From a bacterium (GTDB lineage: Bacteria; Bacteroidota; Bacteroidia; Flavobacteriales; Schleiferiaceae): a stretch of DNA of 64,000 bases. Below the pieces are notes generated by a model, which was given only the letters and a program-made list of their open reading frames with translations, was not told the DNA's origin and made no database searches. Position 1 is the stretch's first letter. The number at the start of each line of letters is the position of its first letter. Shown piece by piece: positions 18,710-27,426 of the stretch. The position numbers were made by a program, and so were the translations under genes. The stretch lies in the NCBI GenBank assembly GCA_016125155.1, contig WGMI01000015.1, positions 27,449-91,448 on the forward strand, written 5' to 3'.

Positions 18710-18919
18710 CTACAAAACATACTCCCTCCGCGTGGGGATGGGGCCCAATTCGTGTCCGAACATCCAGAGCACATCGTTCACTTTGTCGAGGCGAAGCGTG
18801 GTTTTGCCCTGCTCTAAGTCGCGGATAAACCGCAAACCGACGCCGGCTTTGGACGCCAATTCCGGTTGGGTGAGTCCAGCCAATTTGCGCCTGGCCTTTA
18901 CCCATTGTGATAGGGTCAT
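18710..18919 (-). CDS. HipB-like HTH (XRE family) repressor
   Basis: 69 residues, almost entirely one helix-turn-helix domain: LAGLTQPELASKAGVGLRFI then DLEQGKTTLRLDKVNDVL, the classic HipB pattern. It begins the three-gene locus and should bind the three TATACC-N6-GGTATA sites directly upstream, repressing its own promoter. 18 bases separate it from the HipS-like gene. Confidence 0.9.
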   Translation of the reverse strand: MTLSQWVKARRKLAGLTQPELASKAGVGLRFIRDLEQGKTTLRLDKVNDVLWMFGHELGPIPTRREYVL

Positions 18920-18921
18920 TG

Positions 18922-18939
18922 TATACCTTTTGGGGTATA
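18922..18939. promoter_or_regulatory. HipB operator 1 (TATACC-N6-GGTATA)
   Basis: Perfect inverted repeat TATACC / GGTATA with a 6-base spacer, 3 bases before the hipB start. It overlaps a -7-like box (TATATTTA on the minus strand, 18945-18938), so binding would block transcription. Confidence 0.8.
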
Positions 18940-18961
18940 AATATAGAAATTTAAGGTGATT

Positions 18962-18979
18962 TACACCTTTTCGGGTATA
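18962..18979. promoter_or_regulatory. HipB operator 2 (TACACC-N6-GGTATA)
   Basis: Same inverted repeat with one mismatch in the left arm, 40 bases from operator 1, about four helical turns, so both face the same side of the DNA. Confidence 0.75.
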
Positions 18980-19002
18980 AAAGCAGTATAGGATCTCATT
19001 AT

Positions 19003-19020
19003 TATACCCAATAAGGTATA
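19003..19020. promoter_or_regulatory. HipB operator 3 (TATACC-N6-GGTATA)
   Basis: Perfect copy 41 bases from operator 2. The three-site phased array suggests cooperative binding by HipB with or without HipS/HipT. Confidence 0.75.
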
Positions 19021-19121
19021 AATATCACACTGAATCTGAACTGTGCGTTCGGACGTACGCTGCTCCAAATGAGGCTTGGAGCCTCAGAACCGCCGTTCAG
19101 ACGAGTGATGGCCCATCCCCA

Positions 19122-21302
19122 TCACCCATTCATCGACACCAAGAATTCCTCGTTGTTGCGGGTTTTGGTCATGCGGTCGTGGAGGAATTCCATCGCCTCT
19201 ACGGGATTCATATCGGCCAAGTGGCGGCGGAGAATCCACATGCGTTGCAGGACGTCTTTGTCGAGGAGCAAATCTTCCCGACGCGTTCCACTGGACAACA
19301 AATCGATGGCCGGCCAAATCCGCTTGTTCGAAATCTTGCGGTCGAGCTGCATTTCCATATTGCCCGTACCCTTGAATTCTTCGAATATCACCTCGTCCAT
19401 CTTGGAGCCAGTGTCGATCAAAGCCGTGGCCAGAATGGTGAGCGAACCCCCATTTTCGATTTTCCGAGCCGCCCCAAAAAAGCGCTTCGGTTTGTGGAGC
19501 GCATTCGCATCAACCCCCCCTGAAAGCACCTTGCCCGAGGCCGGAGAAACCGTGTTGTAGGCCCGGGCCAGACGCGTAATCGAATCGAGGAGAATCACCA
19601 CATCGTGTCCGCATTCCGTCATGCGTTTGGCCTTTTCCAAAACAATGTTGGCTACCCGAACGTGGCGCTCGGCCGGTTCGTCAAACGTAGAAGCCACCAC
19701 CTCAGCCCGGACGCTGCGCACCATATCGGTCACTTCTTCCGGACGTTCATCGATGAGCAAAATGATCAAATACACCTCCGGGTGATTGGCTGCAATGGCG
19801 TTGGCCACTTCCTTGAGCAAGGTCGTTTTACCCGTTTTGGGTTGGGCCACAATCATGCCCCTTTGTCCCTTTCCGATGGGCGAAAACAAATCGATGACCC
19901 GGGTCGAAATGGACGAGCTTTTGGACGTAATGTTGAATTTTTCCTCTGGAAACAGCGGAGTCAGGTGTTCAAAAGCCACCCGATCGCGCATAAAGTCTGG
20001 ATCGCGCCCATTCACCTTGAGGGCGCGCACCAAGGGGAAGTACTTTTCTCCCTCTTTGGGCGGACGCACCAAAGCGCGAACCGTATCGCCCATTTTAAGC
20101 CCCAACTGCTTTATTTGCTGCTGGGTAACCATTACATCATCGGGAGAATTCAGGTAGTTGTAGTCGGATGAGCGGAGAAAACCGTTCTGTTCCGGCATAA
20201 TCTCGAGGACGCCTTCGCATTCCACGATGCCGTCAAAATCGAGCGGGTCGGGCAGGACGGGCTCTCTCCTCGGTTGTTGGGGCCCGTTGGGGGCGTTGCG
20301 GTCCCGGTTGTCTCGGTTGCGACGCTCGTCAAATCCTCCGCGCTCGCGCCCGGGTTGATTCGGATCAAAGCGGTTGTTTGGAGGATTATCGCCCCGAAAA
20401 TCGCCGCGCTGATCGCCTCTTTGTTCTCCCCGTTGATCGCCGCGCGGGGTAAAATCGCGGTAGCCTTCGCCTCTGCTGCTTTCAGAACGCGGTCCCGAAG
20501 GTCCCCGCTCCCGACCCTCGTCATTCCGTCCGGGTCGCTGCCCCATGCGGTTGTCGCCCGAATCGCGGAAGCCACTCGAATTGCGGTCATTGCCGCGGTC
20601 TGCGTTTCGTTCTATGGGACGGTCTCCCGTGCGTTCCTCACCCCGCTCTGGAAAGCGCTCCAAAGCGCGCTCGGGGTTTTCCCGAACGTTTCGATTGGGG
20701 TTGGGAATGACTGATGGGTTGGCCGATTCCTCCGGAGATTCGGAACTTCTCGCTCTGGCTTTGGGCCGATTTTCTGATTCAGGGGCCTGAGCAGTAGCGC
20801 CCTCGACGGAGGGTGCAGTCTTTGCTATGGGTCGTTCCCAAACGGGCGGGTTCAACTCGGTTTCAGCCGGGGCCTCCTCCTCCCGACTCCGCAATTCCAT
20901 TTCGCGATCTGATCCAAACGACTCGAAAAGAGGACCATTGTTGGTTCGGAATCGGTCTTTCTTTTTGCCTTTGTTCGGGGGAACGACATAGCCTGTACCT
21001 CCGGATTCGCTGCTCCCGGCTTTTTCGACCCTGCGACCGGGTTGAGGCGGTTGATAGCCAAAGGCCACGACGGGCCCCGTTTCGTTTTTGGCGGTTTCTG
21101 CCGGGGCATTGGCCGGAGTTTCTGCCGGGGCAGCCTTGGAAGCGTTCTCGCTGGCGGCCCCGGTGGCGGCCCCGGTGGCGGCAAGGATGCGCTCGACCAG
21201 TTCGGGCTTGCGGAGGTAGCGAAATTTGGGAATGTCCATTCCTTCGGCAATCGATTGGAGCTCCGGCAACTTTTTGCCGTTCAGCGAGGCAGCATCATGC
21301 AT
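19122..21302 (-). CDS. rho: transcription termination factor Rho with long disordered insert
   Basis: 726 residues from ATG 21302 ([15 protein letters not shown]), the conserved Rho N-terminal domain start; the frame stays open 85 codons further upstream without a plausible protein. Order: N-terminal SAP-like domain (1-40), about 280 residues of Pro/Ala- then Arg/Gly/Asp-rich low-complexity sequence, the RNA-binding cold-shock-like domain (starts about [20 protein letters not shown]), then the RecA-like motor with the P-loop [10 protein letters not shown], Walker [16 protein letters not shown] and the Q/R loops to the end. Rho ends untranslated or Rho-dependent transcripts. The big insert is usual in Bacteroidota. 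Confidence 0.96.
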   Translation of the reverse strand: MHDAASLNGKKLPELQSIAEGMDIPKFRYLRKPELVERILAATGAATGAASENASKAAPAETPANAPAETAKNETGPVVAFGYQPPQPGRRVEKAGSSESGGTGYVVPPNKGKKKDRFRTNNGPLFESFGSDREMELRSREEEAPAETELNPPVWERPIAKTAPSVEGATAQAPESENRPKARARSSESPEESANPSVIPNPNRNVRENPERALERFPERGEERTGDRPIERNADRGNDRNSSGFRDSGDNRMGQRPGRNDEGRERGPSGPRSESSRGEGYRDFTPRGDQRGEQRGDQRGDFRGDNPPNNRFDPNQPGRERGGFDERRNRDNRDRNAPNGPQQPRREPVLPDPLDFDGIVECEGVLEIMPEQNGFLRSSDYNYLNSPDDVMVTQQQIKQLGLKMGDTVRALVRPPKEGEKYFPLVRALKVNGRDPDFMRDRVAFEHLTPLFPEEKFNITSKSSSISTRVIDLFSPIGKGQRGMIVAQPKTGKTTLLKEVANAIAANHPEVYLIILLIDERPEEVTDMVRSVRAEVVASTFDEPAERHVRVANIVLEKAKRMTECGHDVVILLDSITRLARAYNTVSPASGKVLSGGVDANALHKPKRFFGAARKIENGGSLTILATALIDTGSKMDEVIFEEFKGTGNMEMQLDRKISNKRIWPAIDLLSSGTRREDLLLDKDVLQRMWILRRHLADMNPVEAMEFLHDRMTKTRNNEEFLVSMNG

Positions 21303-21555
21303 GGACGCCTTGTAAAAAGTGGGTAAAAAATGCGCTTTGGTACAGATGGGATTGGAACTTTTCCCCTCCTGTTGCGGAGCGCGGGTTTCGAAGCGACTCG
21401 AAACGGGAATTGAGTTCTGTGCAGGGGTGAAACCAAGACCTGCCCTCAACGGAACGGGTCTGCGGCTTTCGCTGCAATAGTACGAAGTTTTGCGCATCTG
21501 CAAGTCGACCGATTTTTCTTGGGGGTTTTTGGACCCCTCCAGTATCATTGTACCC

Positions 21556-21945
21556 ATGATTCAGCGCATCCAAACCGCCTACTATGCGGGGGCTGGCTTG
21601 CTCGCCCTCTCAGTTCTGTTGTTTCCGATCTCGGCCTATGCACCGGACCCCGTGCGGGTTTCGGGCAACTGGGTTCTGTTGGGGTTGGCCTTGCTCGCGG
21701 GAGGGTCTTGGGCGAACATCTTCAACTTCAAAGACCGAAAGCGGCAGTTTGTGGTCGGGCGGTTGTTGATCCTCGTCTCGTTTGGAATATTTATTGGCTT
21801 ACTCGTACCCTTGTTGAAGATTGAGGGCTGGAAACCGGGTTATGCGCTCATGGCCCCCTTGGGTGCGGTGATCTTTTTATCGCTCGCCAACAGGGCCGTT
21901 CAAAAAGACGAGGAATTGGTGAAGGAGTCCAGGCGGTTTCGATAA
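21556..21945 (+). CDS. DUF4293 family membrane protein
   Basis: 129 residues from ATG 21556 ([20 protein letters not shown]); the in-frame ATG 66 bases earlier lacks support. Four membrane helices, with the MIQRIQT start typical of DUF4293, a Bacteroidota-only family of unknown function often found beside rho, as here (divergent). Confidence 0.88.
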   Translation: MIQRIQTAYYAGAGLLALSVLLFPISAYAPDPVRVSGNWVLLGLALLAGGSWANIFNFKDRKRQFVVGRLLILVSFGIFIGLLVPLLKIEGWKPGYALMAPLGAVIFLSLANRAVQKDEELVKESRRFR

Positions 21946-21964
21946 GGGGTTCGTTGGCCTGAAA

Positions 21965-22002
21965 GCCGGCTGGCACTTTCGAAAAAGTGAGGAAGTGCCG
22001 GC
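21965..22002. terminator. nested hairpin between convergent genes
   Basis: Outer arms GCCGGC (21965-21970 and 21997-22002) surround an inner perfect hairpin CACTTT-CGAA-AAAGTG (21974-21989). It lies between two convergent genes. It lacks a T-run, so its action as a terminator is a guess. Confidence 0.4.
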
Positions 22003-22052
22003 AGGGGCAGCCCCCGGATTGTAGGGTGAGATCGATCCTTTTCGGGTCATCC

Positions 22053-22745
22053 CTAAAGCGACCACGTCAGGGTAGCACCCAGACTCCAATATCCGTTCTG
22101 AAGCGTTTGAACTGGCTCTACTCCGGAAGCTGTTGACCCATTCCACAGCGCTTGTTGGAAGCTGCCTGACCAAAAAGTTTCAAAGCCCAAGAATGTGGGA
22201 AAAAGAGGTGAATTGCCCCAACGATCGAGGGGAGGGGCTTCACACCGAAAACCCAACATTCCGTACTGGTCAGAGTATCCCACAAAATACGAGGGGAGTT
22301 TTGGGATCCTGGTGCCTCCATAAAAAGAATGGATCACTGTAAAGTCCATTTTTTGAAACTGGTAGCCGACGAATGGAATGCATCGAACGGACTGAAGACC
22401 CCAAGGTTCCCAAACGTATCCCACCCTCAAATCATAGGTAGTGGTGCCGAGGAGTACCTCTCCGTTGGAGTTGGAATTCTTCGAAGTCCCCTGACTAATT
22501 CGACCTAAAGCGGTGAAATCCCCAAAACGGTACGCCAAACCAAACCCAATTTCGGCGTGTGGGCGAGAAAGGGGTTCGCTCAATTCGAGAATTCGTTCAA
22601 CCAGCTCCCGATTGTAGTCCACAAAAGAGCCCAAAAGGCTCAACTGCCAATCCGATCGATGCTGAGAAGCATTAATCTCTTGTCCGTTCTTCCAGATAGA
22701 AATCAGGACGAAAAAAACGGGTAGTAGACCTTTGAAAGCGTTCAC
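22053..22745 (-). CDS. exported protein of unknown function, beta-barrel-like
   Basis: 230 residues. Hydrophobic N terminus (about 5-17) suggests export, though it is not followed by a clean signal-peptidase site. The body alternates aromatic and polar residues (RLGYVW-type strands such as LRVGYVWEPWG and FVGYQFQKMDF) and ends LGATLTWSL, like an outer-membrane barrel strand. I do not recognise a family. It is flanked by the convergent DUF4293 gene and, 48 bases upstream, a phosphodiesterase gene on the same strand. Confidence 0.65.
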   Translation of the reverse strand: MNAFKGLLPVFFVLISIWKNGQEINASQHRSDWQLSLLGSFVDYNRELVERILELSEPLSRPHAEIGFGLAYRFGDFTALGRISQGTSKNSNSNGEVLLGTTTYDLRVGYVWEPWGLQSVRCIPFVGYQFQKMDFTVIHSFYGGTRIPKLPSYFVGYSDQYGMLGFRCEAPPLDRWGNSPLFPTFLGFETFWSGSFQQALWNGSTASGVEPVQTLQNGYWSLGATLTWSL

Positions 22746-22793
22746 AACCAGCGATTGAACAGGTACTCCGTGTCAACGTGATCCTCTCCGGAT

Positions 22794-23300
22794 CTATTGT
22801 TCCGTAAGGTACCTCGGAAACAATTCAATCACCTCCAAATCGCGGACCTTGCCCGCTTCGACGCGAAACCGCATCAGGGTGCGGACTTTGTGGAAGCCGT
22901 GAAACCCCGCAGCTCCAGGGTTGAGGTGGAGCAGTTTGAGTGCGGGATCGGGCATGGCCTTGAGAATGTGCGAATGCCCGCAGACAAAGAGCCCCGGCGG
23001 GTTGTGTTTGATTTCGGTCCGGATCCCCGGAGCGTAGTGCCCTGGATAGCCTCCTATATGGGTGATCCACACCGACAGCCCCTCGATTTCGAAGCGTTGG
23101 TGCAGGGGAAAACAGCGGCGGGCTGCTGCATCGTCGATGTTGCCGTAAACAGCCCTTAGCACGGCGACCTGGGCGAGGGCATCGGTGACCGCCAGACTCC
23201 CGATGTCGCCCGCATGCCACACCTCATCGGCTGTGGCCGCGTGTTCGAGAATCCTCGAATCCAAATAGGAATGCGTATCGGAAAGCAGAAGAACCCGCAT
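22794..23300 (-). CDS. YfcE-type metallophosphoesterase
   Basis: 168 residues, the usual length for the small MJ0936/YfcE phosphodiesterases. Metal-site motifs are all visible: LLLSDTH (first Asp/His), HAGDIGS (GD), VYGNIDD (GN[H/D] variant), ITHIGGYPG and CGHSHI. It hydrolyses phosphodiester bonds; the physiological substrate is unknown. Divergent from truA with a 36-base gap. Confidence 0.9.
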   Translation of the reverse strand: MRVLLLSDTHSYLDSRILEHAATADEVWHAGDIGSLAVTDALAQVAVLRAVYGNIDDAAARRCFPLHQRFEIEGLSVWITHIGGYPGHYAPGIRTEIKHNPPGLFVCGHSHILKAMPDPALKLLHLNPGAAGFHGFHKVRTLMRFRVEAGKVRDLEVIELFPRYLTEQ

Positions 23301-23336
23301 CGGGAATCCCTAGATTTGCATGTTCAAACACCAAAA

Positions 23337-24113
23337 GTGGGGCCAGGGCGCTGTTTTTTGTATTTCCGATTTCACGGAAAAGACCTGCACGGTTGGCAAC
23401 GGCAGTCCAATGCATTGAGCGTGCAGGAGTTGGCCGAAAATGCCCTGAGCACCTTGTGGGGTCAACCCATGGCTTTGGTCGGAGCCGGGCGCACCGATGC
23501 CGGGGTGCACGCGCTCGAACTCCCCGCCCACTTCGACGCTCCCGAAGCCTTCGACCCAGCCCGTTTGCAGCGCTCGCTCAACGCCCTGCTCGATCCGCGC
23601 ATTGCGGTTTTTGACCTCAAAGCGGTGACCCCTGAGGCCCACGCCCGTTTTTCGGCCGTCGAACGCACGTATCATTACCACCTCCACAGCGACAAAGATC
23701 CCTTTTTAAGCGATCGATCGGCCTTTGTGCCCCGATGGCCCGATTTTGAGCGCATGAACGAAGCGGCAAGCCAGCTTTTGGGTACGCGCGATTATGGCTC
23801 GTTTGCGCGCACCGGAGGGGCCGAAGGGCATCAGCGCTGTGCAGTACGCCGGGCCGAATGGATTTGGGAGGCCAACAAGGCCCGGTTCGAGATTTCGGCC
23901 GATCGCTTTTTGCGGAATATGGTCCGCGCCATTGTCGGCACCTTGCTCGAAATCGGACAAAGAAAGCGCTCGGTGTCCGATCTTGAGACCGTGCTCAGTG
24001 CTGTCGACCGCCGCGCCGCGGGCGAATCGGCCCCGGCCCAGGGTCTTTTTTTGGCGCAAGTGCGCTATCCGGCCTCAATTTTTCTTCCCACATCAACGGT
24101 CCAGCACCCTTAA
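23337..24113 (+). CDS. truA: tRNA pseudouridine(38-40) synthase TruA
   Basis: 258 residues from GTG 23337, chosen because the family begins right at FLYFRFHGKDLHGWQ and the frame upstream lies inside the divergent phosphodiesterase gene. The catalytic aspartate is Asp54 in VGAGRTDAGVHA. It converts U38-U40 of the tRNA anticodon arm to pseudouridine. The ABC exporter gene follows after 15 bases. Confidence 0.94.
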   Translation: MGPGRCFLYFRFHGKDLHGWQRQSNALSVQELAENALSTLWGQPMALVGAGRTDAGVHALELPAHFDAPEAFDPARLQRSLNALLDPRIAVFDLKAVTPEAHARFSAVERTYHYHLHSDKDPFLSDRSAFVPRWPDFERMNEAASQLLGTRDYGSFARTGGAEGHQRCAVRRAEWIWEANKARFEISADRFLRNMVRAIVGTLLEIGQRKRSVSDLETVLSAVDRRAAGESAPAQGLFLAQVRYPASIFLPTSTVQHP

Positions 24114-24128
24114 TCCCATCCCCCCATC

Positions 24129-25925
24129 GTGGCCCTCAAACCTCCGAAAAAAGCCAAAGACACGTCGAATTCTGTGAGCGGCAAGGCCTTCGACCGCCAA
24201 CTGCTCAAGCGATTGATGCGGCACACCCGGCCCTATGGAACGCTATTTTGGGGCGGCATCGCGCTCACCATCCTCCTCGGGGCCGTGGGCACTTCTCGCC
24301 CCATCCTCATCAAATATACCATCGAGGAGTTTGTCGTCAAACCCAATCCTCAAGGGCTTTTGAACTATACCCTGCTGATGGTCGCGCTGTTGTTGCTCGA
24401 GTCGCTGTTTCAGTTTGCGTTTAGCTATACCGCCAACACCCTCGGGCAGAACGTGATCCGCGACATCCGCAGCCATTTGTTCGCCCGCCTCGTCCGGTTT
24501 CGGATGGGCTTTTTCGACAAAACCCCGATTGGGACCCTCGTAACCCGCGCCATATCTGACATCGAAGCCATTGCCAACATCTTTAGCGAGGGCTTGCTCG
24601 TCATTTTCGGCGATTTGTTCAAAATCGCGGTAATGGTGGGGGCCATGTTTTTCTTTTTCGACGCCCGATTGGTACTCATCAGCCTGTCGGTGGTGCCTTT
24701 GCTCTATATCGCCACCCGTTGGTTTCAGGTTTCGATCAAGGACAGTTTTCAGGACGTGCGCAACGAGGTGGCCCGGCTCAATACGTTCGTGCAAGAGCAC
24801 CTGAGCGGGATGTCGGTAGTCCACCTCTTCAACCGCGAAAAGGTCGAAATGGACGCGTTTAAAAGCATCAACAGAGACCACCGCGACGCGAACATCCGAT
24901 CGATTTGGTACTTCTCCATTTTTTTGCCCATCATTGAAGTGCTCTCGGCCGTCAGCATCGGATTGGTGGTGTGGTTCGGCGGATTGTGGGCCGCTGCCGG
25001 CGACTCGGTCACTTTTGGCGACCTCACAGCGCTCATCATTTTCATTAACATGCTATTTCGGCCGTTGCGTCAACTGGCAGACCGCTTCAACACCCTGCAA
25101 ATGGGCATGGTGGCCAGCGAACGCGTCTTTAAACTTCTCGATCTCGAAGAGCGGATCGAAGACCAGGGCACCCTCGACCCCGCCTCGATTCGGGGCGAAA
25201 TCGGCTTCGACAAGGTGGTATTTGGATACGATCCGGAACACCCTGTGCTGCACGGGGTGAGTTTTTCGGTGCGCCAGGGCGAAAACATTGCAATCGTAGG
25301 GGCTACGGGGGCGGGTAAGTCGACCATCATCCAACTGATCGGGCGCTTCTACCCGATTCAACAGGGGCAGATCACCCTCGATGGGGTGCCTTTGGAACAG
25401 TACAGTTTATCGGGATTGAGGCGGCATTTGGCCGTGGTTCAGCAAGATGTATTCCTGTTCAGCGACAGCATAGCCGCCAATGTGCGCCTCGGTGCTGATT
25501 GGCCGATGGAAGAGCTCGAAAAGGCCGCCGAGCTGATTGGCTTGAGCGATTTTATCGCCGAACTGCCCGGAGGCTGGGACTACAACGTCCGGGAGCGGGG
25601 GGGGATGCTCAGTTCGGGTCAGCGGCAGTTGCTCGCCTTTTTGCGGGCCTACGTGCGCAACCCTGCGGTGTTGATCCTCGACGAAGCCACGAGTTCGGTC
25701 GATACGCATACCGAGCACTACATCCAAGTCGCCACGGAACGGCTTACCCAGGGGCGTACATCGATTGTGATAGCGCACCGGTTGGCGACCATCCGAAAAG
25801 CCGATCGCATCTTGGTCATGGATCAAGGACGGATTGTCGAAGAAGGCACCCACGAGGAGCTGCTCGAACGCAACGGGATGTACCGAAATCTCTACGAAAT
25901 GCAGTTCGCCAAGCAAGAAGTTTAA
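24129..25925 (+). CDS. ABC exporter, fused permease and ATPase (MsbA/MDR type)
   Basis: 598 residues, GTG start. Residues about 35-330 form the six-helix transmembrane domain; from about 350 comes the ATPase with Walker A GATGAGKST (about residue 391), Q-loop VVQQDVFLFSD, signature LSSGQRQLL, Walker B VLILDEATSSVDTHTE and switch His in VIAHRLATI. It works as a homodimer or heterodimer at the inner membrane. Full-length half-transporter with GTG start 15 bases after truA. Cargo (lipid, drug or peptide) not deducible. Confidence 0.93.
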   Translation: MALKPPKKAKDTSNSVSGKAFDRQLLKRLMRHTRPYGTLFWGGIALTILLGAVGTSRPILIKYTIEEFVVKPNPQGLLNYTLLMVALLLLESLFQFAFSYTANTLGQNVIRDIRSHLFARLVRFRMGFFDKTPIGTLVTRAISDIEAIANIFSEGLLVIFGDLFKIAVMVGAMFFFFDARLVLISLSVVPLLYIATRWFQVSIKDSFQDVRNEVARLNTFVQEHLSGMSVVHLFNREKVEMDAFKSINRDHRDANIRSIWYFSIFLPIIEVLSAVSIGLVVWFGGLWAAAGDSVTFGDLTALIIFINMLFRPLRQLADRFNTLQMGMVASERVFKLLDLEERIEDQGTLDPASIRGEIGFDKVVFGYDPEHPVLHGVSFSVRQGENIAIVGATGAGKSTIIQLIGRFYPIQQGQITLDGVPLEQYSLSGLRRHLAVVQQDVFLFSDSIAANVRLGADWPMEELEKAAELIGLSDFIAELPGGWDYNVRERGGMLSSGQRQLLAFLRAYVRNPAVLILDEATSSVDTHTEHYIQVATERLTQGRTSIVIAHRLATIRKADRILVMDQGRIVEEGTHEELLERNGMYRNLYEMQFAKQEV

Positions 25926-25952
25926 GCCCATACCGGTAATCGATCCAAAAAG

Positions 25953-25987
25953 AAGCCCTGGCTTCGGACTTCCGAAACTCAGGGCTT
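25953..25987. terminator. bidirectional hairpin between ABC exporter and Hsp20
   Basis: AAGCCCTG (25953-25960) pairs with CAGGGCTT (25980-25987), with an inner TTCGGA/TCCGAA stem. It lies between convergent genes. No T-run follows. Confidence 0.55.
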
Positions 25988-26027
25988 GAGGCGCGCTGGA
26001 GGCTCGAGGCAGACTAGCGGGAATGCC

Positions 26028-26450
26028 TTACTTTACTTCGATGGCCTTTCCGACCGGAACAGGTTTACTGAGTTTGGGCAATTCGAGCATCAAAACTCCG
26101 TTTTCGTAACGGGCTTCGATGTGCTCGCTGTCGACGTTTTTCGGCAAGTGAAAACTCCGGCTAAAGCTCCGGACGGCGAATTCCCGGCGGGTGTAGCGAT
26201 CGTTCTTTTCTTCGCTTTCTTTCTTGTGCTCGGCTTTGAGGGTCAGGACTTGCTCTTGAACGCTCAACTCGAAATCGGATTTGTCGAATCCAGGCGCCAA
26301 CAACTCAATGCTGTAGGCGTGTTCAGATTCCGAAACGTTGGCGGCTGCGCTGCGAACAGCGGGTTGTGCAGGGGTTGCCGGAGCATCAAAGAACTCATCC
26401 AACCAGGTGGGAAAACCAGCAAACAGCGGAGAGCGACGAACAAGGGTCAT
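26028..26450 (-). CDS. small heat shock protein, Hsp20/alpha-crystallin family
   Basis: 140 residues from ATG 26450 (MTLVRRSPLFAGFPTWLDEFF), the usual start of Bacteroidota Hsp20; an ATG at 26471 would add seven residues. The alpha-crystallin domain (about 40-135) ends with ARYENGVLMLELPK, containing the G-V-L groove motif region. An ATP-independent holdase that keeps unfolded proteins soluble. Confidence 0.93.
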   Translation of the reverse strand: MTLVRRSPLFAGFPTWLDEFFDAPATPAQPAVRSAAANVSESEHAYSIELLAPGFDKSDFELSVQEQVLTLKAEHKKESEEKNDRYTRREFAVRSFSRSFHLPKNVDSEHIEARYENGVLMLELPKLSKPVPVGKAIEVK

Positions 26451-26570
26451 GGTGTTGATTTTGGGTTTCATACGCAACCATCGGCAAACAGAATGCCGAG
26501 TACCTTTTGCGGGATTGTAGATGCCATTTCGGCCTGATTTTTGCGAAACGCGTATGAATAGAATGCCATA

Positions 26571-27404
26571 ATGACACTTTTTCACCCCTTATTCTGTCAT
26601 AATGTCCGATCCCCGTCCCTGAGTATGGGTCTGTGTATGGCGCTTGCGGTCTTGCCGTCTTGTTCGTCGGTGCCTTTGACCGGACGATCTCAATTGCTGT
26701 TGGTGTCCGATCAGTCCATGACCCAACTCGGTGCCCAGCAGTACCGCGAAGTGCTCGGTCAGAGCGTCCTCTCCGCCGATGCCCAGCGCACTCAGGAGGT
26801 GGTGGAGGTAGGGCAACGCATCGCACAAGCCGTGGAAGCGTATGTGCACCAAATGGGCAAGCCCGAGTTGGTCGAGGGTTTTGAATGGGAGTTCAACCTG
26901 ATCGAAAGTCCCCAGGTCAACGCATGGTGCTTGCCTGGGGGCAAGGTGGCCTTTTATACCGGCATTTTGCCGATTTGCCAGAGCCCGGATGGCATCGCTG
27001 TGGTGATGGGGCACGAAGTGGCGCATGCCTTGGCCCGTCACGGGAGCGAACGCGCTTCTCAAGCCTTGTTGCAACAGGCCGGCGCCATTACCCTTGAAGC
27101 GTTTTTGATTGGTCAGTCGGAAGAGAGCAGCGAATTGTATCGGATGGCCTATGGTCTGGGCACCACGTATGGGGCCATGCTCCCCTTTAGCCGAGCCCAC
27201 GAAAGCGAAGCCGATCGGCTCGGATTGGTGTTTATGGCCATGGCGGGCTACGATCCTCGGGAAGCGCCTTTGTTTTGGAAACGCATGGCCGAGCAATCGA
27301 CGGGCGAGACCCCAGAATGGGCCAGTACACACCCATCAGATCAAAGACGCATTGCCGATTTGGAGCGCTATTTGGCCGAAGCGTTGGCGTACTACAAGCC
27401 TTGA
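26571..27404 (+). CDS. M48 family metallopeptidase lipoprotein
   Basis: 277 residues from ATG 26571, or 259 from ATG 26625, which gives a cleaner lipoprotein signal (MGLCMALAVLPSC, lipobox Cys after LPS). The peptidase core follows with VVMGHEVAHALARHGSERA (HExxH) and the third ligand in SRAHESEADRLGLVFM, then PEWASTHPSDQRRIADLE near the end, matching the BepA/LoiP/YcaL group. Probably a periplasmic, lipid-anchored quality-control protease for outer-membrane proteins. Divergent from hsp20. A second M48 protease lies at 5971-7065. Confidence 0.9.
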   Translation: MTLFHPLFCHNVRSPSLSMGLCMALAVLPSCSSVPLTGRSQLLLVSDQSMTQLGAQQYREVLGQSVLSADAQRTQEVVEVGQRIAQAVEAYVHQMGKPELVEGFEWEFNLIESPQVNAWCLPGGKVAFYTGILPICQSPDGIAVVMGHEVAHALARHGSERASQALLQQAGAITLEAFLIGQSEESSELYRMAYGLGTTYGAMLPFSRAHESEADRLGLVFMAMAGYDPREAPLFWKRMAEQSTGETPEWASTHPSDQRRIADLERYLAEALAYYKP

Positions 27405-27426
27405 GTCCCAGCCCTACCTTCGCCTT

